Origin: Arcicella rosea
Lineage (GTDB): Bacteria > Bacteroidota > Bacteroidia > Cytophagales > Spirosomataceae
DNA length: 64,000 nt
Assembly (NCBI RefSeq): GCF_040543805.1
Contig: NZ_JBEUMS010000003.1
Location: forward strand, 1-64,000
Direction: 5' to 3'
This document shows, piece after piece, positions 26,788-36,100 of this stretch. The position numbers and the translations under genes were made by a program. Position 1 is the first letter of the stretch. Each line of letters opens with the position of its first letter. The notes beneath the pieces are model-generated. The model searched no databases. It saw only the letters and a program-made list of their open reading frames with translations, and was not told the DNA's origin.

Positions 26788-27285
26788 ATGAAAATAATAA
26801 AAATAGTTTTTAGAATTGTAATCTTGATGATTATCTGCATTTCTGTTAATGGGCAAATTAATGATTCAAAAATAAGACAACATGTTTTAGAAAAAGGTGT
26901 TATTGATAGCTTGTATATATTTGGAAAGTGGAGAACGAACGGACAGTCGGAAACTCATTTAAAGTATTTAGGGATTATAAAAACTAAAAATGGAAAAAAA
27001 TTTAAGCTTATAAATTCAAGCTGGTTTTGGGGTATTTCAAAAAGAGCGACATCTCGAATTTTAATTTTTAGCGATAGAAACAATTATGTTGGAAATTATT
27101 ATGTGAATATGATACATGACTTACCAAATAAATTACGAAATGGAAAACTCATTTTTAAGAATATAAGTAATGATTGTGACAATCAAGTGACAACAATAAT
27201 TGATTTGAGAAATGGACTTCCTAAACGAATTTTCAGACAATGTAAAAACAACGGTGGAGATTGGTTTAGTTTTGGAATAGAATGA
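26788..27285 (+). CDS. Small secreted protein of unknown function
   Basis: From the ATG at 26788 the protein is 165 residues: a signal peptide (MKIIKIVFRI to about SVNGQ) and a basic, aromatic-rich mature part with W residues at WRTNG, SSWFWG and DWFSFG and two cysteines. The frame is open from a TTG nine bases earlier, which I do not use. No family is recognised. It may be lipid-free periplasmic or secreted. It is followed by a 274-bp spacer without a visible gene. Confidence 0.65.
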   Translation: MKIIKIVFRIVILMIICISVNGQINDSKIRQHVLEKGVIDSLYIFGKWRTNGQSETHLKYLGIIKTKNGKKFKLINSSWFWGISKRATSRILIFSDRNNYVGNYYVNMIHDLPNKLRNGKLIFKNISNDCDNQVTTIIDLRNGLPKRIFRQCKNNGGDWFSFGIE

Positions 27286-27559
27286 TAAGTACACCTCGCT
27301 TTTCGAAGTATTATATTTTGTTACAAATATAAATCAGTCAGAGGCTGCTTATCATTTGATTTATTGTTCGTGAGACATGAATGAAAACTAATTATACTTT
27401 ATTTATATGTATTTGAACAAAGCAATTAATTTTATCATAAGTTAATATTTTGTACCTCTCTTTTTTAGAAAAAGCATTATATTGCGTATATCCTTTGAGG
27501 TAAAACATCGAAACATTCAAATAACTCTATATTTTTAAAACTTAAACTACAAATTCATT

Positions 27560-28273
27560 ATGAAAAAACCGTTTATCATCACTTTGTTTTCAATTTTTTA
27601 TTTGTTTTCCTGTTCAAAAAACGCCGATTATGTAAACCCACAAAGTGATATTATTGGCTACGTAAAACTTTACGATGCAAGTGGTATTCCACTTGAAGAC
27701 AATAGTGGCGTTTCAATTATTGCTGAGCAAAATGGAAAAACCTTAAGTACCAATTCTGACAAAGCAGGCAAGTTCACTTTTAGTAAATTGGAAACAGGAA
27801 CGTATAATTTTACATATTCAGGAGTAAATATTCCGACAACAAAAAAATATGGGGTAGTACACACAGGTATCGGAACTAACTTTATTGGAAGTTTAAACAT
27901 TAGTAATAATCCTGATTTTAAAATCAATTCTTTTGAAGCAAAGGTGGCATTTACAGGAGCATATAATCTACTTGGAACTTATTCTAAATCAGAAAGTAGA
28001 ACAGCTATTGTTTTCTTTTCAAAAAGTAGTAATGTTAGTAAAGAGAATAACATACATTCCCAAGCAGTTAGCTTAACAAATGGACAATTTTCTACATCTA
28101 ATTGGGCTAGTTCAAATTTAACATCAAGAGGCTTTGTCCTCGGTGAGACAATATACGCAATTGCTTACCCAACAGCATTATATACAAACGCATATATTGA
28201 TTCAGAGACAGGGAAGTTAATATATCCAGCATTGGGAGAACCGAGCGGTGTTAAGTCTTTCGTACTTCAATAA
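27560..28273 (+). CDS. Lipoprotein with carboxypeptidase-regulatory-like domain
   Basis: A 237-residue predicted lipoprotein: hydrophobic signal ending in the lipobox LFSC (Cys about residue 19). Residues 32-95 resemble the carboxypeptidase-regulatory (Ig-like) fold, with GYVKLYDASGIPLEDNSGVSI and DKAGKFTFSKLETGTYNFTYSG. The remainder is beta-rich and unassigned. Such lipoproteins usually sit in the outer membrane. No catalytic motif is visible. Confidence 0.75.
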   Translation: MKKPFIITLFSIFYLFSCSKNADYVNPQSDIIGYVKLYDASGIPLEDNSGVSIIAEQNGKTLSTNSDKAGKFTFSKLETGTYNFTYSGVNIPTTKKYGVVHTGIGTNFIGSLNISNNPDFKINSFEAKVAFTGAYNLLGTYSKSESRTAIVFFSKSSNVSKENNIHSQAVSLTNGQFSTSNWASSNLTSRGFVLGETIYAIAYPTALYTNAYIDSETGKLIYPALGEPSGVKSFVLQ

Positions 28274-28288
28274 ATTGAGATAAACTTT

Positions 28289-28343
28289 CATGATATTACT
28301 CGACAGTTTGATATTTATTCTCAAAATGTCTAGTAATATCATG
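28289..28343. terminator. Inverted repeat between convergent genes
   Basis: Perfect 12-bp arms (CATGATATTACT, 28289-28300; AGTAATATCATG, 28332-28343) separated by 31 nt, in the 83-bp gap between the lipoprotein gene and the convergent desaturase gene. The T-tract is poor and the loop long, so a bidirectional terminator is only probable. Confidence 0.45.
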
Positions 28344-28356
28344 AGTATTATAAAGT

Positions 28357-29346
28357 TCACAGCTTAACACTCTCAAAATACTCTTTCTTCACAATCGTTG
28401 CAGTTTTGTGGTTGCCAGAATGATGCCAGCCGGGGGGCATAAAAATGTATAGAACCTTGTCTTTGAGCGTTGGAGCTTGGTAAACGTCTTTCAACAATAA
28501 AGTGATTTCACCAAAATAAGCATCTAAAAAATCTCCTGATTTCATCGGTCTTGTAATGCCGTATTCAATGGCTTCTTCGTGTTTTTCGTCTTGCAAAGTA
28601 CCAAAAGCTTTGTCCCAAATATTCAGTAGATTACAAAAGTTGGTATCCATATACAAAGGGTTTTTGGCATGATGTACTCTATGATGCGAAGGCGTAAGAA
28701 TGATTTTATTCAAAAATCCCAGACGAGCATCTACCATAATGTTTTCGCCAATATGAATAAAAGCTCCCCAAGTACCGTCTATAAACATGATGAGAAACAA
28801 CAAAGAAGGATTTACACCCAACAAAATGCAAATTGTAGTACGAATAATGTCAGCATAAGGGGCTTCCAGAAAAAAGTGTGTGTAGGTCACCGATAAATTC
28901 ATGTATTCGGGTGCGTGATGCGTAGAGTGCAAACACCAAAAAAGGCGTACTTTATGCCCCAAGAAATGATAAATAAAATGGGCAAATTCCCACACTACAT
29001 AACCATAAATAAACCAATACCAAGTAAATTCAGTCTTGAAAATGGCGTAAGGTTCAAAGAAAGCAATGCAAAGCCCGACCATTCCGATTGAAATAAAACG
29101 AGAAATAAAGCGGTTGAAAACGTAAGTGAAAAAAGAGATTTTGTATTGCGTAAAAGTAAGTCGGCGATAAAATAAGGCACGGATAATTTCAACAAGCAAC
29201 AAAACGGGAATCAGTGGCCCCAAAGCTTTGCCGATGCCGTCTTGGGTTAATAAGGCTTTGTAATTGTCTGTTTCGATAATTTCAATCAGTCCGCCAAAAT
29301 TAAAAAAGCCGACGATTTCGTTATAAAGTGTTTCTAAAAATTCCAT
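28357..29346 (-). CDS. Sterol desaturase / fatty-acid hydroxylase family membrane enzyme
   Basis: A 329-residue di-iron membrane enzyme. Three histidine clusters are present: HFIYHFLGH (H123, H127, H131), HSTHH (H140, H143, H144) and HHRVHH (H221-H226). Hydrophobic helices flank them (about 43-60, 85-98, 108-122, 167-190). The family hydroxylates or desaturates lipids, carotenoids or hopanoid-like molecules at the cytoplasmic membrane; the substrate here is unknown. It is monocistronic. Confidence 0.9.
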   Translation of the reverse strand: MEFLETLYNEIVGFFNFGGLIEIIETDNYKALLTQDGIGKALGPLIPVLLLVEIIRALFYRRLTFTQYKISFFTYVFNRFISRFISIGMVGLCIAFFEPYAIFKTEFTWYWFIYGYVVWEFAHFIYHFLGHKVRLFWCLHSTHHAPEYMNLSVTYTHFFLEAPYADIIRTTICILLGVNPSLLFLIMFIDGTWGAFIHIGENIMVDARLGFLNKIILTPSHHRVHHAKNPLYMDTNFCNLLNIWDKAFGTLQDEKHEEAIEYGITRPMKSGDFLDAYFGEITLLLKDVYQAPTLKDKVLYIFMPPGWHHSGNHKTATIVKKEYFESVKL

Positions 29347-29405
29347 AGATATTTAGTGAGTTGTGAATGAGTGATTTTTGAATGATTGTCAATAAGCTAT
29401 CGTCC

Positions 29406-29469
29406 ACTCATGGCATGACTATTTAAGTCATTTTGAGAAAGGAGAACATAAGGTTAGTCATGCCTGAGT
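29406..29469. repeat. Imperfect inverted repeat upstream of the desaturase gene
   Basis: Arms ACTCATGGCATGACT (29406-29420) and AGTCATGCCTGAGT (29456-29469) match as an inverted repeat with one bulged base and a 35-nt centre. It lies 60-123 bp upstream of the desaturase start. It could be an operator, an old terminator or a small palindromic element; the sequence does not decide. Confidence 0.45.
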
Positions 29470-29572
29470 ATTTTAGTTTTGTCTAATCAATAAAAGCGAA
29501 AATATAAATACTGTTAATAAATACTCTACTGATTTGTAGGGAGATATTTTATTGAGTGATTTTTAATGACCT

Positions 29573-29607
29573 AAGTATAATTTTCCCGAAATCCGACATC
29601 CCAAATC
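29573..29607 (+). repeat. 35-bp direct repeat, left copy (flanks fic)
   Basis: This 35-bp segment (core ATCCGACATCCCAAATC) recurs at 30960-30994 in the same orientation with 32 of 35 bases identical. The two copies bracket the Fic gene and nothing else, 1387 bp apart. Confidence 0.8.
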
Positions 29608-29722
29608 CAAAATCCCATTCATCACCAAGTATAGAGATATTAGGCAATAGGATTCCCAAAGAAATCTCTCAATGAATTTTATGCTCCAAACAAATGTAAA
29701 TTTTACCATCGTAATACAAACA

Positions 29723-29781
29723 AGAGTAAAAAAATCATATTTTTACTCTCGAATTAAAAACGAGTGTAACCTTTATCTTTG
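29723..29781 (+). promoter_or_regulatory. Putative fic operator and promoter box
   Basis: Immediately before the fic start are a 10-bp perfect inverted repeat (AGAGTAAAAA 29723-29732, TTTTTACTCT 29740-29749) and a second short one (CTCG ... CGAG, about 29748-29764). A TATCTTTG box (29774-29781) fits the Bacteroidota -7 consensus TAnnTTTG; it would place transcription start at or next to the ATG (29787), giving a leaderless or near-leaderless mRNA. The nested palindromes overlap where a -33 element would be, so a bound repressor would block transcription. Binding by Fic's own C-terminal winged helix is a guess. Confidence 0.5.
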
Positions 29782-29786
29782 AAAAT

Positions 29787-30875
29787 ATGATTGATTTTGA
29801 CCGTACAAAGCCGTACAATGCCTTGCCTCCTTTACCTCCTCAGATAGATATTGAAACAAAAAATATACTCCGCAAAGCAATTTCGGCAGGTAGAGCATTA
29901 GCTCAGCTGAATGGGACTTTACTTAATTTGCCCAATCCAACTTTATTTTTAGATACCATTTATTTACAGGAAGCAAAAGCCAGTTCTGAAGTAGAAAATA
30001 TAATTACTACCAACGATGAGTTATATCAATCGCTAATAGCAGAAAAAAAGGTAGAAAATACAGCTACGAAAGAAGTTTTAAGTTACAAAGAAGCTCTTTG
30101 GTTGGGTTTGGAACAGCTTAAAACAAAGCCGTTCATTACGACAAATCTGTGTATTAAAATTGTTCAGTGCATAAAGCAAAATAATGCGTCCATTAGAGTT
30201 ACACCCGGCACAACATTAGCTAATAGCCAAGGCGAAGTAATATATACGCCACCAAGTGGAGAAAGTATTATCAGAGACAAGTTGGCTAATTTAGAAACCT
30301 TTATCAATGAAGACAATGGAATTGACCCACTAATAAAAATGGCATTATTACACTATCAGTTTGAAGCGATTCACCCTTTTGCAGATGGTAATGGAAGAAC
30401 AGGTAGAATCTTACTATTACTATACCTCAAACTATCAGGTTTGCTTGACACACCAGCCATTTACCTAAGTGAGTACATTATCAAAAACAAGGTGGAGTAT
30501 TACCGCAATCTAAGAAATGTAACGGAACATAATGATTGGGAAAACTATATTTTATATATGTTGGATATGATAGAGGTAACTTCGATGAACGGATTGAAAA
30601 GACTGAATCGTATTACAAAGGAAATTGACACAACTTCAACCGAAATCAAAATGAAACTACCGAAAATCTATTCTAAAGATTTGGTAGAAATTTTGTTTCG
30701 CTTGCCATATACCAAAAAGCAACATTTAATAAACGAGAATTTAGGAAACTCAAAGACAGTAGGAAATTATCTAATAGCATTAGAAGAAAATGGATTTTTA
30801 CAGTCTGTGAAAGTTGGAAAAGAAAAACTGTATGTAAATCAACGCTTACTGGAAATCTTAGAAGGAAAGTACTAA
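29787..30875 (+). CDS. Fic family AMP-transferase (class II, self-inhibited) with C-terminal winged helix
   Basis: A 362-residue protein. Residues 55-85 hold the N-terminal inhibitory motif S-x3-E-N (S66...E70-N71), which blocks ATP binding in class II Fic enzymes. The catalytic loop HPFADGNGRTGR (196-207) is intact with the catalytic His196, so it should transfer AMP from ATP to a target protein. The flap region lies near YTPPSGE (153-159). Residues 300-360 look like a winged helix (KKQHLINENLG..KTVGNYLIALEENGFL), typical of Fic/DUF4172-like bacterial regulators. It stands alone, with a palindromic region upstream and direct repeats on both sides, which may mean horizontal arrival. Confidence 0.92.
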   Translation: MIDFDRTKPYNALPPLPPQIDIETKNILRKAISAGRALAQLNGTLLNLPNPTLFLDTIYLQEAKASSEVENIITTNDELYQSLIAEKKVENTATKEVLSYKEALWLGLEQLKTKPFITTNLCIKIVQCIKQNNASIRVTPGTTLANSQGEVIYTPPSGESIIRDKLANLETFINEDNGIDPLIKMALLHYQFEAIHPFADGNGRTGRILLLLYLKLSGLLDTPAIYLSEYIIKNKVEYYRNLRNVTEHNDWENYILYMLDMIEVTSMNGLKRLNRITKEIDTTSTEIKMKLPKIYSKDLVEILFRLPYTKKQHLINENLGNSKTVGNYLIALEENGFLQSVKVGKEKLYVNQRLLEILEGKY

Positions 30876-30959
30876 GAAAATATATTTTTAGCCAGTATAA
30901 CCAAGATGATTCCTACTGTTTCTTATCGTTTTAGCTTTGGTGACTTGTTTTTATACCAT

Positions 30960-30994
30960 AAGTATATTTTTCCAAAAATCCGACATCCCAAATC
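30960..30994 (+). repeat. 35-bp direct repeat, right copy (flanks fic)
   Basis: Partner of the copy at 29573-29607, with three mismatches. It lies 84 bp after the fic stop codon and 131 bp before the phosphatase start. It could be a recombination or insertion scar, or a member of a dispersed spacer repeat. Confidence 0.8.
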
Positions 30995-31125
30995 TCTCCG
31001 CTTATTAACAATTAAATAAAATAGAGAATGATAGACTTGTGAAGAAGAAGTATGAATTTTGTTGAAAAATAGCTTTTAGCCTTTGGCAACCAGCTTTCAT
31101 TAACAAACGAGTGATAGACAAAACC

Positions 31126-32358
31126 ATGAAAATCTTCCAAATTCTTTTTTATATTCTAATTATTTCATCGACAACCTTAGCACAAAAAACAGCTAAAAAA
31201 GTGGTTTTTATGATTGTAGATGGCATTCCAGCCGATGCCATCGAAAAAGCAGAAATGCCTAATTTAAAGAAAATTAGTACTATCGGAGCATACAAAAGAG
31301 CATTCGTTGGTGGTGAAAAAGGACAATACTCACAAACGCCGACGATTTCGGCAGTGGGCTACAATAGTTTGCTAACAGGTACTTGGGTGAATAAACATAA
31401 CGTTTGGGGTAATGATATTAAAAAACCGAATTATCATTATTGGAATATTTTCAGGTTATTGAAAAGTCAATATCCCGAAAAGAAAATAGGCGTTTACTCT
31501 ACATGGTTAGATAACAGAACCAAATTGATTGGCGAGTCTTTAGCCAATGCAGGCAATATTAAAATGGATTTTGTAGCTGATGGTTATGAGTTGGATACGC
31601 TTACTTATTCACACGATAAGCAAAGTGAATACATTCATAAAATTGACGAAAAAGTAAGTGATGAAGCCGCCAAAAGTATCAAAGAAAATGCGCCAGATTT
31701 ATCGTGGGTTTATTTAGAATATTCTGATGATATGGGACATAAGTATGGCGATAGCGAGCAATTCACTAAAGCTTTGGGTTATGTGGATAATCAAATTGGG
31801 AAAGTGTGGGAAGCGATAGAATATAGAAAGAAAAACTTTAAAGAAGATTGGCTAATCGTAATTACGACTGACCACGGAAGAGATGCTAAAACAGGTAAAA
31901 ATCACGGTGGACAGTCGGACAGAGAACGTACTACTTGGATAGCAACCAATGCCAAACTGCTAAATAATTACTTTCAAGAAAACCAACCTGCTATTGTGGA
32001 TATTTTACCAACGATGGCTCGTTTTATGGGATTGAAAATTCAAGCAGAAAATCTTGTTGAAATGGATGGAATAGCCTTAATCAATCCTGTTTCAGTAGCT
32101 AATCCGAACGCAGTTTTAACAAAAGATAGTTTACAAATTTCGTGGAAAGCCTTAGAGAAAAAAGGCAAAGTAAAAATTTGGCTGAGTACAACCAACCATT
32201 TTGAAGAAGGAGGCAAAGACCTCTATGAATTAATCGACACCGTACCGAATGCACAAGAAAGTATTTCGGTAGATGTAAATCAAAAAAAATCGTCCTTCTA
32301 CAAAATTTTGATAGAAGGACGAAATAATACGGTGAATCGTTGGGTTTTGGTGAAGTAG
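31126..32358 (+). CDS. Secreted alkaline-phosphatase-superfamily hydrolase (type I phosphodiesterase/pyrophosphatase)
   Basis: From the ATG at 31126 (MKIFQILFYI) the protein is 410 residues with a signal peptide ending near TLAQ; a GTG 15 bases upstream is in frame but would add residues before the signal. The metal-site motifs of the superfamily are present: VVFMIVDGIPADA (Asp ligand), the nucleophile Thr in SQTPTISAVGYNSLLTG, the YSDDMGHKYG segment and the TTDHGRD...NHGGQ site. This fits the nucleotide-pyrophosphatase/phosphodiesterase branch. The C-terminal 90 residues are a beta-rich extension. It acts in the periplasm or on the surface; the substrate is unknown. It ends five bases from a convergent PIN-toxin gene. 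Confidence 0.88.
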   Translation: MKIFQILFYILIISSTTLAQKTAKKVVFMIVDGIPADAIEKAEMPNLKKISTIGAYKRAFVGGEKGQYSQTPTISAVGYNSLLTGTWVNKHNVWGNDIKKPNYHYWNIFRLLKSQYPEKKIGVYSTWLDNRTKLIGESLANAGNIKMDFVADGYELDTLTYSHDKQSEYIHKIDEKVSDEAAKSIKENAPDLSWVYLEYSDDMGHKYGDSEQFTKALGYVDNQIGKVWEAIEYRKKNFKEDWLIVITTDHGRDAKTGKNHGGQSDRERTTWIATNAKLLNNYFQENQPAIVDILPTMARFMGLKIQAENLVEMDGIALINPVSVANPNAVLTKDSLQISWKALEKKGKVKIWLSTTNHFEEGGKDLYELIDTVPNAQESISVDVNQKKSSFYKILIEGRNNTVNRWVLVK

Positions 32359-32363
32359 TTTTG

Positions 32364-32774
32364 TCATAATTTATTCATAATTTCCTTAAACTCCATTAGG
32401 GACACAACTCTTATTTGAGGGAAATCAAGAGATTTTAGTATATTAAAATCTTTATCATTGGTAATGAGATAATCGGCGTTAGTTGCAATTGCTAAATCAA
32501 CAAATTTATTATCATCAGGGTCATTTTCAATTAATTGCCATTTGTAAAATGGCTCTGAGAAGATAGCATTTGGAGCAGAGGCAAGAATTGACAATACCAA
32601 TTCTGCTGTTAACTCAGAATATCTTTCTATAAGTTTCTCTTCGTATTCAGTCAAAATCTCATTACTCACAACCCATTCAAAAAGTTCGTTTTCAAAAGCT
32701 TGATAAAGCCAATAATAATTACTTTTAGGAGGAATAGAAGCTAAAAGGCAATTTGTATCTACGACTACTCTCAT
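32364..32774 (-). CDS. PIN-domain ribonuclease toxin of a type II toxin-antitoxin pair
   Basis: A 136-residue PIN domain with the expected acidic residues: D6 (VVVDTNCLL), E43 (EYEEKL), D93 (DNKFVDLA) and D107/D109 (ITNDKDF). It resembles the PIN-family toxin component (VapC-like, TIGR00305 type). The gene overlaps the upstream antitoxin by one base (TAATG), a usual TA arrangement with the antitoxin first. It probably cleaves RNA when the antitoxin is lost. Confidence 0.85.
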   Translation of the reverse strand: MRVVVDTNCLLASIPPKSNYYWLYQAFENELFEWVVSNEILTEYEEKLIERYSELTAELVLSILASAPNAIFSEPFYKWQLIENDPDDNKFVDLAIATNADYLITNDKDFNILKSLDFPQIRVVSLMEFKEIMNKL

Positions 32775-32992
32775 TAAGATTCTTGGTTTAACATTTTATC
32801 AAAATCCTCTTGAGTATAGCCTTTTTCTTCGGTAATTCGTTCTAATTCTTCATGCAACTGTGCGGTATAATGTTTTACTAAAACTTTTTGTAAATCATGC
32901 GTTTGTTCATCTGTCATAGGTCTATTAAATAGCCTTAACAAGCTTACTTGTAAAGCATTAAGACCTTTATTGGTAGCTGGATTCGTAGTCAT
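32774..32992 (-). CDS. Putative antitoxin partner of the PIN toxin
   Basis: A 72-residue, acidic/polar protein directly upstream of the PIN toxin, ending in its start codon. The C-terminal half (LVKHYTAQLHEELERITEEKGYTQEDFDKMLNQES, cut here to its sense) is a helical charged segment of the kind that wraps a PIN toxin; I recognise no defined DNA-binding family. The assignment rests mainly on gene order and size. Confidence 0.7.
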   Translation of the reverse strand: MTTNPATNKGLNALQVSLLRLFNRPMTDEQTHDLQKVLVKHYTAQLHEELERITEEKGYTQEDFDKMLNQES

Positions 32993-33051
32993 AGTTTATA
33001 ATTTTTATATAACAAAAATAACTATTTTATTCAAAAAATAAGCATTTTAAA

Positions 33052-33094
33052 ATGATTCAACTCAAAACCAAACTCTAATTCTGAGTTGAATCAT
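33052..33094 (-). terminator. Terminator of the VCBS-protein gene
   Basis: A 13-bp perfect stem (ATGATTCAACTCA, 33052-33064; TGAGTTGAATCAT, 33082-33094) with a 17-nt loop, 9 bp after the stop codon of the 33104-36478 gene, followed on the minus strand by TTTTAAAATG. Confidence 0.75.
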
Positions 33095-33103
33095 AAAGAA
33101 AAA

Positions 33104-36100
33104 TTACTTCATTTTTTCACGCTTCAAAACTCCTACTTTATCCGAATTTCGAGTATAAATCATGACTTTGTTTTGATTGGCTAATTGAATCGTGCTCATA
33201 TCTCTGACATCACCTTTTAGCATTAAACCAGCTTTTTGATTAGGAACTGAAGTAAATTTACCCTTTCCATTTCCTAATAAAAGCGAACCCATCGAAGCAT
33301 CATTTTTACCCAACTGCACACGCCACGGGTAGAAATTCCCTGCTACAAGTATGTCTTTTTTACCATCTTGATTAAAATCCTCAACCGTAATACAGGAAGC
33401 TAATGAAACTTGAGCAGACAAAGGAAAAGTTTTAGCAGTAAATTTACCATTGCCTGCATTTTCAAAATAGGTAGTGCTTAATGTATTAATTTTTAAAGTA
33501 TTGGCTCCTTTAAGCTGTTCTGGCGAAAGTAAATCTTCTAACCTAGCCTCCGCATAATCTTTATATTTCAAAAATTTCTTCCTAACAACTGGCAATTGAT
33601 TGGCCAATTCATCCAATGAAGCAAGTGGATAGCTTTTGCCTTGGACATAATAGCAAATCAATGGATCGATTGTTCCATTTTGGTCGAAATCTGCATAGCA
33701 AAGCGTAACAGGCTCTTTTTCAGAAGCTTTAAATTGCGTATTCTGTCCTAAGTTTCCAGCAATAATATCTAAATCTCCATCATTATCCATGTCTTCAATC
33801 ACGACTTTTGCCCAAAATCCGTTGGTGTTTTCTAAGCCATACTTTTGGGTTTGATTGACCAATTGTCCACGCTGATTTTCATAAATCGTAATCGGCATAA
33901 ATTCTCCTACAATGATTAAATCTATCCAACCATCTTTATTGATGTCTGTCCAAGACGCCGAAGTAACGATGCCTGGACGACGAAGAGACGACTCTTTTTG
34001 TTCAGTTGCATATTTAAAAAGAGGCTTCCCTCCTTTACTTTCATTCCTTAATAAATAACAATAATCAGGTTCTGGAAAGCGACTTGGCATCGAACGACCA
34101 CCTACGAAAACATCCAAATCTCCATCTTTGTCATAATCGGCAGTGGCAACACAACTTCCATTACTCGTTAAATCAGGTAAAGCTCCAGAAGCGTTGGTAA
34201 AAATGCCTTTCCCGTTGTTTAGATAAAGTTGGTCTTGATACAATGGCGCATGGGCTTCTAATTCTGCCCCTCCTCTGACGATGAATAAATCTAAATCTTT
34301 GTCATTATCAGCATCAAAAAACGTTACTCCAGCATCTTTTGCAAAACTTTCCTTTACCCAAGGCTGAGAAGGCGATTTTTGAAATGAACCATTACTTTTT
34401 TGCAAGAATAATTCTCCAGCCTTTTGTTGGTTTCCACCGATAAAAACATCCTCTAATCCATCTCCATTTACATCTCCTTTGGCAATAAATGGTCCTTGTT
34501 TGGAAAGCTGATAAGGCAAAAGCGATTGATGTTTAAAATCGACAAAGGGTGTTTCTTGATGTTGATAATTTAGATTTGACGTCAGCGTATAATCTGAAAA
34601 GAGTAGTGACGGCTTCAATTCAGGTTGAATATTTGGAGCAATTCCCGTATTACTTTGAATCGTAAGTGTTGTATCAGCTTTGACGTTATTTAAAGTTGTT
34701 ACTTTACCATTTGTCCAGTAAATTTTTAATGTTTTAATCTGTTCATCTTTTCCTAATCCAAAGTGTAAAGAAGGCTCAACACTACTCTGAAAACCATGTG
34801 CAGCATACAATTCTTGCATTTGGCTACCACTTTTGGTTTGTAGCAATACTTTTGCTCCAAGTCCAAAAGTATTGGCTGTATTTTCTTTTAATTTTAGTTT
34901 GATATAATGATTTTCAGAAAGCTGACGACTACGATTTTCAAAAACCATGGCTGACGAATTACTGTTATTTACAACCAAATCCAGGTCGCCATCGTTATCT
35001 AAATCAGCATAAGCTGCACCAGTACTGATAGAAGGTTCTGCCAAACCCCATTTTGCTGTAGTATTTTCAAAGATTAATTCTTCATCCGTATTTTTATTCA
35101 AGAAGCAATAATTACTTACTTTGGTGCTAGACATCTTTTTGATTAATTCCCAAGTATTGATTTTCTGTCCTTCTGCTCGGGCTTTATCGGCTTCTTCTTG
35201 ATAAGTATATTTCAAGAAATCCATATTGGTGTAATCTCGCAAGTAACCATTGGTAATGTACAAATCCTTTTTACCATCATTATCCAAATCACAAACTAAT
35301 GGACTCCAACTCCAATCTGTATTCGACATTCCAGCTAATTGTCCGATTTCACTAAATTGCGGAATTCCTTCCTTGTTATTTCCAACATTTACTTGAAGCA
35401 TATTTCGCATATTTTGATGATGGAAACCGCTATCGACTAACAATTTATAAGTATCGTATTCATCAGGACCTTTCAGTAATTTTTGACGATGATTATCTTC
35501 TGGAAGCATATCCATTGTGATAATATCAGCTTTATCATCATTGTTAAAATCAACAATATCAGAACCCATCGAAAATTTAGAAATATGCCCGATACTCCCT
35601 TTAAGGGTTTCAGAGAAATTTCCATTTTTCTGATTGAGGTATAAAAAATCTTGTTCGTTATAATCGTTTGTTACGTAAAGATCAGGCCAAGTATCGTTGT
35701 TGACATCGCCAACAGAAACGTTCAAACCAAAATTCAAGCCACTCCCATGTATTCCAGCTTCGTCACTTACATCATTAAAGAAGCCCTTATCATTTCTGTA
35801 AAGTCTATTTCCATATTGAGGATGTCTTGTTTTGCGAAGTCGTTGTGTATTAAAAAAGGCATTATAGAACATTTCAGCATGGTTTACCATAAACATATCT
35901 AGGTCACCGTCTTTGTCCATATCAAAAAAAGCAACTTGTGTTGTGTAAGTTCCAACAGCATCTAATCCATATTTTGCAGCACTTTCCACAAAAGTCGGAA
36001 TACCATTTTTAGTGCCAGTGTTGATGTACAATTCATTTTTACGCTCAAAATCCGTCCCAGGACCAGAGTAACATACATAAATATCCAATTTCCCATCGCC

